DNA of 64,000 bases from positions 4,588,501 through 4,652,500 of the forward strand of contig NZ_CP031834.1 in NCBI RefSeq assembly GCF_003590645.1, read 5' to 3'. The notes beneath the pieces were generated by a model that was given only the letters and a program-made list of their open reading frames with translations, did no database searches and was not told where the DNA came from. Both the position numbers and the translations under genes were made by a program. This document shows, piece by piece, positions 62,801-64,000 of the stretch. Numbering within the stretch: the first letter of the stretch is position 1; the number at the start of each line of letters is the position of its first letter. Source of the DNA: Mesorhizobium sp. DCY119. Its GTDB lineage: Bacteria; Pseudomonadota; Alphaproteobacteria; Rhizobiales; Rhizobiaceae.

Positions 62801-64000
62801 ATCAGGCTGTCGGTATCGGCGATCGCCACTCCGGCACCGTTTTCGGTGTAGGTGGTGGAGAAGCCGGTTCCGCCGCCCGACGCATCGAGGTCGAGGATGG
62901 GCGCATCATTGACCGGGTTGACGGTGATGGTGCGGGTGTCGGTGTCGGTGAGCGCACCGCCGGTGCCGGAATTGCCGCCGTCATTGGTCGTCATCGTCAA
63001 CGTGACAGGCCCGTTTGTGTCCACGGCCGGCGTGAAGACGGGTGCCGAGGCCGAGGCGAAATAGGCATTCAGCGCCGCAAGCGTGCCGGTGAAAGTAACC
63101 GGGCCTGTGCCGGAACCGAAGACGCTGACGCCGCCCCCTGACGCCGCAGTGATGATGCCGGAGTTGACGCTGAGCGTGACGATGACCGTCCCGCTATTGG
63201 TATCGGGATCGCTGACCGAAATGCCGGTCAGCACGAGGCTGGTATCTTCATTGGTGGTCCAGCCGGCGGTCGGCAATGTGTTCACCGGCGCGTCGTTGAC
63301 GTCGGTGATCGTCACGACAGCGACCGCCGTATTCGAATTAAGCTCGCCGTCATTGACGGTGACGTTGATTGTCCGGGATGTTGCGGCGCCGCCAGCGGTT
63401 GGGTTGTCGGAGGTCGACGAATAGCGGATCAGCTCGATCGCCGTCTCGTAGGCGGCCTTGGTCGCGGAGCCCGTCAGCGTGAGCGTGAACGTGGCGGGGT
63501 TCCATGTCGCGGTGATCCCGCCGGGCAAGGGTCCGGCAGTCGACAGCAGATCGCCGGCCTGCGCGTTGGTAATGACGATCGTTGCCGACGTCATGTTGGC
63601 ACTGTCGACATCGACGATCAGGCTGTCGGTGTCGGCAATGACGGCTGCCGTTGCGCCCTCGGTGTAGGTCGAGCTGAAGCCGGTCCCCGCGCCTGACGCA
63701 TCAAGGTCGATCGTGGGCACGTCGTTGACGGGGGTGATGGTGATCGTGCGGGCATCGGTGTCCGTCAGAGCGCCGCCGGTACCGGTGTTGCCGCCGTCAT
63801 TGGTCACCATCTGCAAGTTTACAGGACCGTTGGCGTTGGCAACCGGAACGTATACAGGCGCGGAAGCAGCGGCGAGATATGCGTTTATGTTGGCGAGCGT
63901 ACCCGTCAGCGTGATCGAGGACGTGCCCGAACCGGCGACCGTCACGCTCCCTGCGTTCGCGGCGGTCAGCGCGCCCGAGTCGACATTCAGCGTAACCGTG
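44812..64000 (-). CDS. giant cadherin/Ig-like repeat adhesin (partial; N-terminus beyond window)
   Basis: One uninterrupted frame from the right edge to a stop at 44812, at least 6395 codons. By eye it holds about 57 tandem beta-sandwich units joined by (V/I)NDAP-type linkers. There are ~100-residue cadherin-like/tandem-95 units (VAxNDxxxTxED...FTYTVSDG), ~115-140-residue units with GTLANINAYLA or WNPATFTLTLTGSATKA, and dystroglycan-type (CADG) units with GLPxGLxxDPxTGxISG. CADG and cadherin-like units alternate through much of the middle. Asp-rich linkers should bind calcium and stiffen the rod. The last ~255 residues are different: a Pro/Glu linker, a coiled stretch, then an Ig-like domain ending SWTALQIIDQA. 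No RTX repeats are seen at the C-terminus. A cell-surface or biofilm adhesin is likely; secretion route unproven. Confidence 0.93.
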   Translation of the reverse strand, partial: TVTLNVDSGALTAANAGSVTVAGSGTSSITLTGTLANINAYLAAASAPVYVPVANANGPVNLQMVTNDGGNTGTGGALTDTDARTITITPVNDVPTIDLDASGAGTGFSSTYTEGATAAVIADTDSLIVDVDSANMTSATIVITNAQAGDLLSTAGPLPGGITATWNPATFTLTLTGSATKAAYETAIELIRYSSTSDNPTAGGAATSRTINVTVNDGELNSNTAVAVVTITDVNDAPVNTLPTAGWTTNEDTSLVLTGISVSDPDTNSGTVIVTLSVNSGIITAASGGGVSVFGSGTGPVTFTGTLAALNAYFASASAPVFTPAVDTNGPVTLTMTTNDGGNSGTGGALTDTDTRTITVNPVNDAPILDLDASGGGTGFSTTYTENGAGVAIADTDSLITDIDSANMTSATIVIANGQAGDVLAIAGGLPAGITANWNPATFTLTLTGSATKADYETALEQVRFSSTSENPSTTQRSINVTVNDGAANSNTAVASVNVIAVNDAPVNAVPVSATVSEDVLTAISGISVADVDSGTMTVTLSVANGTLSPSVIAGTVTGNNTGTVTVSGTQAQVNSVLASLRYQGNADFNGSDTLTVVSSDGTLSDTDTVAISVTPVADIVADNVTTAEDTPISFNAITGTNGASADNFESAGRAITAVTQPPAGQGSVAFNADGTLTYTPAADFSGTTSFTYTVTSGGVTETATVTVTVNAVNDAPVNTLPAAGWTTNEDTAVALAGISVADSDAGGGTITVTLGVGAGTLTATAGAGVAVSGSGSGSLTLTGTLANINAYLASTAAPLFVPAPDANGPVTLTMTTNDGGNTGSGGALTDTDTRTITVASVNDAPVNTMPASYATNEDTALGLTGLQIADIDAASGTMTVVLSVSSGNLTAVAAGGVTVAGSGASSITLTGTLANINAFVSGASRPTFIPATDFNGPVTLTMTTSDGGNTGSGGVLSDTDTRTITVNPINDGPVLDLDASGSGTGYSTGYTENGAGVAIVDTDSLITDIDSANMASATLVIANGQAGDVLSIAGTLPTGITATWNPATFTLTLTGSATKADYETALEQVRYASTSDNPSTVTRTVNVTVNDGAADSNTAVATVTVAAVNDAPVNTLPAAGWTVNEDTTLALTGLSVSDPDAGASTIAVTLSVGSGTLTAANGGGVSVAGSGTGTITLTGTLASINTYLASAAAPAYAPVADFNGPVTLSMTSSDGIETDADTRTITVTPVADIVNDAATTGEDAAVTINVDANDSFENAGHAITAVNGSSIVANGVVSVANGTVRLNADGTLTFTPNADYNGVANFSYTVTSGGVTETATVSVTVTAVNDAPVNTIPGAQSIAEDTSLAIDGVTVADVDGGTLTTTLTVTNGTLAVTAGGGATIGGNGTGTVTISGTAAQINAALAGLTYDATADYNGPAQLTVQTSDGTLSDSDIVAITVTPVADIVADTVTTNEDTPISFNVITGTNGASADSFENPGRVISAVTQPPAGQGVVSFNANGTITFTPALNFNGTTSFTYTVTSGGVTETATVTVTVNPVNDAPVNTVPTAQTTAEDTTIVFTPSAGNPITVNDVDGGTLTVTLSVTNGTFSLAGTAGLTFSTGDGTSDTTMTFSGTAAAINAALAGAGYIPTADYNGPAQISIQTSDGTLVDNNTIAITVTPVADISDDNASTDEDVPVTISVLANDSFENTGRAITAVNGLAVTPNGAAVAVANGTVQLNTAGQLIFTPTTGFNGGLSFTYTVTSGGVTETATVNVAVASINTPPTNTLPSAYSTLEDTGLGLTGLQIADADAGSGTVSVTLSVDAGALTAGAAGGVTVSGSGSGSITLSGTLADINAYLAGATRPTYTPAANATASVTLTMTTSDNGNTGGPALVDVDTSTITITPVNDAPAGTNRTVTIGEDTSFTFTAADFGFSDPNDSPNNTLAAVVITTVPSNGVLSLGGTPVTAGQVITAANIGNLTWTPAANANGTALASFTFQVRDNGGTANGGQDTDQTPNVFTFNVTSVNDAPENTLPASYGVNEDTALGLTGLQISDVDAAGGVVTVTLNVGSGTLSALAGAGVGVSGSGSGTLVLSGTVANLNAYLASASRPTFTPVANFNGPVTLTMTTSDGGNTGAGGVLTDTDTTVITVAPVNDAPVAADTAIVTNEDVPFTGNLPTATDVDGDTLTYGAGATAPAHGTVTINPDGSYTYTPALNYGGPDTFTYTVNDGTVTVEYTVTVTVNPVNDAPVAVNDAAQTDANTAANVNVVTNDTDADGDTLTVAQVNGAPANVGTAVAGSNGGTFTVGADGVAVFNPAGAFADLAAGQTRTTSVTYQISDGHGGVDTATLTITVIGTDDAPVSTPIPGQASNDAQAVTLDVSGNFSDPDAGDTLTFTATGLPAGLTIDPATGVISGTIDRSASVSAPYAVTVTATDSTGLQTSRNFTWAVLNPAPVARNDALATTENTALGGSVFADNGNGADSDPDGDPIVVSAVGGSAAGVGAAVTGSNGGTFTINADGTYSFVPGTSFDDLAAGQTRTTTVAYTISDGQGGTSTAVVSVTVTGQNDVPVAANDTFTTNEDTPVTFDVRTNDSDVDGGTLAVTQIDGQNITAGGSVAVTGGTVTLNASGTLTFTPAPDFNGTPSFTYTVSDGQGGTATATVNGTVNPVQDPPVAANDTFTTNEDVAATFDVRGNDSDPDGDALSVTQINGTNIAPGGSVAVTGGTVTLNADGTLTFTPTANFNGAPSFTYTISDGQGGTATATVNGTVVPVQDAPVAVDDGFTTNEDVAVNIAVLGNDSDADGDPLTITQIDSQAIAVGGSVAVTGGTVVLNANGTLTFTPTANFNGSPSFTYTVSDGQGGTATAAVNGTVNPVNDPPVAVDDTFTTNEDTAAVFDVRTNDTDIEGDALSVTQINGQNIAAGGSVAVAGGTVSLGADGRLTFTPTANFNGAPSFTYTISDGQGGTATATVSGTVAAVNDPPVAVNDGFTTNEDTPVIIDVRANDSDIDGDGITITQINGTNIAVGGSVPVTGGSVMLNSDGTLTFAPNANFNGTPSFTYTISDGQGGTATATVSGTVVAINDAPVSSDATVTTPEDGTLNGTLPPATDLDGDTVIYSAGTTTPGHGSVTINPDGTYSYVPGPNFNGTDRFSFVVSDGNGGTNEYTITVNVTAQNDAPVGTAIPDRAHPDATSINFNVSGFFSDVDGDTLSFAQTGLPAGLSINAAGVISGTIDRQASQGGPSGNGVYTVTVTASDGNGGTTSETFTFTVSNPPPVAVNDTAATNEDTSVTINVLDGSASGGTADSDPDGDSLTVTAASAANGTVTIGANGQVTYVPNTNFNGTDTITYTISDGNGGTAIGTVTVTINAANDAPSGLPIADRTRNDGDTDSINVSAFFSDADGDALSYSATGLPPGLTIDPATGVISGRIQNDASGSTGEQIYTVTVTASDGNGGTTPVTFNYTVLNLPPVAEDDTATTAEDTAVDIAILANDSDPDGDTDEVIRVNNVVLTVGGPAIATANGTVQLVLNGAGQEVLRFTPNSNYTGQESFTYTIDDRNGGVDTATVTVTVTPVNDDPVVTNPIPDRVRADGQAFTYDVSDFFADPDGDGLNFVITGLPAGLTYDPATGVISGTIDHNASQGGTGGVYAVSVTAYDRSGATGLSVTQTFDLTATNPAPTAANDAVTVNEDATASFNVITGAGTTSGAAGADTDPDGDTLTVTAASAGNGTVTIGANGQLSYSPNANFNGTDTIIYTISDGDGGTSTATVTVTVVPVNDAPTVAPIPTQIDSDAQAVSYDVSGYFDDVDGDTLTFSATGLPPGLSIDPNTGMITGTLPADASNNDPYVGTITASDGNGGTVQQTITWIISNLPPKAFSDTLTVSENASGGGNALSNDSDPDGDPIAVDQVNGNAAAVGQPVVGSNGGTFVINANGTYTFNPGTAFDDLQLGETRTTTVTYRITDTDGGSDTATITVTVNGVNDAPTAGTIPPYTHADGQSMTANPLNVAAFFHDVEDDALAFSATGLPPGLSMDAAGNIVGVIANDASVDGPYTVTVTASDGNGGTVQQTFTFNVTNPAPTAVNDTATTAEDTPIDSIDVIGNDTDPDGDTLFVDPAFPPQAGHGTVTINPDGTLRYVPDLDYNGTDTIVYRVSDGQGGFSTGIVTVDVGAENDAPSVTPIPNMQRNDSDVISLNVTGNFSDPEGDPLTYSITGLPPGLTYDADTGVISGRIAPDASGPTGRQNYVVTVTASDGFPGGSTSTQFTFIVNNLAPEANNDTATTAEDTPVNIPVLANDSDPDGDTGVVISVNGVDLILDGPSVQTTNGSVRLVMDGTDMVLRFMPNPNYVGTESFTYSIDDGNSGVDTATVTISVTAVNDAPVAGTIPDRSQPDSSAVNLDVSNFFSDVDGDDLDFTVTGLPPGLSYDPETGVISGTLAANASQGSPYTVTVVANDRDGGAGLSATTSFIFTVTNPAPVAANDTVTTSEDAPVTFNPITGAGTTSGAGGADSDPDGDPLIVTQIEGQPIAANGTVAVATGTVRLNGDGTLTFTPAANFNGTAVIGYRISDGNGGFADASITVTVNAVNDVPAIDLNASTGGTGNSASFTEGGSPVMIANGDAVAFDVEDQIVSLDVALAGFVNGSAERIHLNGSVDLVYGTARSGTIAFGGTSFAFTYDGASGLHFENAEGATAPMSGSAVSALVRALQYDNTSDNPATGARTLTFTVTDAEGATSASAVATITVVPVNDNPVAVDDTATTGENTPLTGNAPGVLGNDSDPESDALVVTAVNGGAVGGTVTGSNGGSFTINPDGSYSFDPLTAFDDLQVGETRATNVTYTVSDGNGGTATATLAIVVTGANDAPVGANDAITAVEDTPFTGTLPVATDVDGDSLTYAAATQPAHGSVSISADGTYVYTPAADYNGPDSFTYTVSDGTTTVTYTVSIDVTPEQDPPVGSDIPDASYVDAQAISRDVSGYFTDIDGDTLTFSQTGLPAGLSLDPATGLITGTVASDASQVGGGVYSVTITATDTAGNPASETFTITVTNPAPIARDDSAATNENTPVSGSVFANNGNGPDSDPDGDTIVVSAVNGVPAGVGMGIAGSAGGTFTINADGSYDFDPGTDFDTLQVGESRTTSILYTISDGQGGTSTATFTVTVNGQNDAPVGSNTAIGTQEDTPVSGTLPEATDVDGDALTYGVGSQPANGTVTVNPDGTYTYTPNGNYNGADSFTYTVTDGATTVTYTVSVSVGPVNDPPVAQDNTHTIAEDTPVSGLISFTDVDNPPSEITVSLQTGPANGTVVVNADGSYTYTPDANFNGTDTFVVLVADADGGQTTATVTINVGPVNDAPVAVDDTAATTENTNASGNVILDVPGRDSDVDGDTLTVVGVGAATGGVAAPVAGTNGGAFTIQPDGSFNFDPGTDFDNMPVGQTRITTITYTVSDGHGGTDTATLTVTVTGVNDAPNATTLPAQSNSDGAAVSLDAGAAFSDVDGDTLTFDVTGLPPGLTFDPATGLISGTIDRDASGPSGTTNYSVTVMADDGNGGTIARTFTWTVTNPAPDAVNDNFTVAEDGSLSGSVLADNGNGADSDPDGDPLSASLVTQPANGSVVLNANGTFTYIPSADFNGVDSFTYRISDGNGGFDTATVTINVTAVNDIPVARNDSFVVNEDGTVDIPVLQNDSDVDGDTLTVTEINGQPIAAGGSVAVTGGTVTLNADGTLRFTANPDFNGAPSFAYTVSDGTASVQATVNGVVLPVNDAPVNTLPPTFNGTEDQPLTLAGLAVTDVDAGSGPIRVTLSVDAGTLAAASAAGVTVTGSGTGAITLSGTLADINAYLAGASAPVYTPVANSNDPVTLSMTTNDRGNTGSGGPLSDTDTSTIILQPVNDLPVASGASHTTREDTPVAGVIRATDVDGDALTFTLAGQPPNGTVVLDADGTYIYTPNADFNGSETFQVSVNDGHGGITTVTVTVTVTPVNDAPVGQDTAITATEDTPFTGTLPAATDPEGDPLTYGLGSQPGHGTVTVNPDGSYSYTPDPDYNGPDSFTYTVSDGKTTVIYTVSIDVTPVNDPPVGSDATIDADEDTTLHGRLPVATDVDGDPLIYGAGSQPGHGTLVVNPDGTFTYTPDPDYNGPDSFTYTVSDGTTTLTYTITLNVRPSGETERPPLEIDPPMVFPEEEIPGPPDVSVDGEISGSIGDLGSIYDGITADGPIDSVVNAFRSLNSISGLPAEGAVLHAVREIGEWSDSTKRIDDLMVEQLRGGSTIHLADAGDDRTWFEVDTIFNEGLLYILISRRGSGEAIEFRVTQADGRALPAWLGATRNGVTIGQPPAGLQFIDLRVQAVSEDGVVEDTFRLDLSTGSITGHSADRHASVGNGFFSDRLHHELNGGEEEANLLARALGSWTALQIIDQA
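44815..45585 (-). other. non-repeat C-terminal domain of the giant adhesin
   Basis: About 257 residues after the last cadherin-like unit. A Pro/Glu-rich linker (PPMVFPEEEIPGPPDVSVDG) leads to a helical region (VVNAFRSLNSISGLPAEG; REIGEWSDSTKRIDDLM), then an Ig-like/CADG-like beta domain (TWFEVDTIFNEGLLYILISR; GRALPAWLGATRNGVTIGQP; DLRVQAVSEDGVVEDTFRLD) and a short helix. It lacks the RTX nonapeptides and simple aliphatic tail of LapA/BapA-type adhesins. Confidence 0.75.
54784..56328 (-). repeat. five tandem 309-bp units (103 residues each) in the giant gene
   Basis: Five consecutive units of exactly 309 bases, each starting VA(A/V)(N/D)DxFTTNED and ending near GTVxxVxDPP. They keep the same reading phase and length without insertions, including TYTxSDGQGGTATA near each end. 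Exact period and high identity point to recent unequal recombination, distinguishing this block from the more diverged units on both sides. Confidence 0.85.
60662..63717 (-). repeat. three widely spaced near-identical ~140-residue units in the giant gene
   Basis: Units starting near 63717, 62898 and 61077 (each about 420 bases) share long identical stretches such as WNPATFTLTLTGSATKADYE and ANGQAGDVL, while the units between them belong to other types. The second and third copies start 1821 bases apart, suggesting duplication of a multi-domain segment rather than a single domain. Confidence 0.7.

Overview
The window reads as chromosome of an alphaproteobacterium of the Hyphomicrobiales, most like Phyllobacteriaceae (Mesorhizobium, Aminobacter and relatives). 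The grounds are high GC, rhizobial gene pairings (hrcA/rph, rdgB-hemW, rsmI-yraN, ubiE-ubiB-coaBC), promoters of the CTTGRC-N17-CTATAT type, and intergenic palindromes common in that group. Family calls come from reading translations; no database search was possible.

Layout. 1-5 kb: partial GST gene, cysK, a LysE-type exporter, cytochrome b561 plus YceI, a DUF2189 membrane protein. 5-12.3 kb: hrcA divergent from rph-VOC-rdgB-hemW, an EamA protein, rsmI-yraN, a Tat-exported cyclase-family hydrolase. 12.3-17.4 kb: acylphosphatase, cytochrome P450, FMN reductase, gyrB. 17.5-21 kb: a 1182-residue M10 (serralysin-type) metallopeptidase with RTX calcium-binding repeats. 21.3-27.1 kb: a small Myb/SANT-like protein, a broken ArgE/DapE-type deacylase, coaBC translationally coupled to a ribbon-helix-helix/PIN toxin-antitoxin pair, then ubiB and ubiE. 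27.3-43 kb: nucleoside uptake and salvage (add, upp, deoA, purine nucleoside phosphorylase, cdd, two ABC permeases, ABC ATPase, BMP binding protein), with an AraC/MFS pair, a retropepsin-like protease, slyX and an anti-sigma-like gene mixed in. 43.2-44.6 kb: msrA, a small membrane protein, tRNA-Ser(GGA). 44.8-64 kb: the 3' 19 kb of one giant gene, at least 6395 codons, encoding about 57 tandem cadherin/Ig-like domains and a non-repeat C-terminal domain; its start lies beyond the window.

The nucleoside genes form a coherent pathway: BMP-type uptake, deamination (cdd, add), phosphorolysis (punA, deoA) and base rescue (upp). Inside the transporter operon sits an AT-rich GIY-YIG nuclease gene. 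It has 4-base start/stop overlaps with both neighbours and is bounded by a 16-bp imperfect direct repeat, so it looks like a precise insertion between two formerly adjacent transporter genes.

The strongest leads are that nuclease insertion, the giant adhesin with its non-RTX C-terminus and small downstream ORF, and the toxin-antitoxin pair with its own palindromic operator coupled to the essential coaBC gene.
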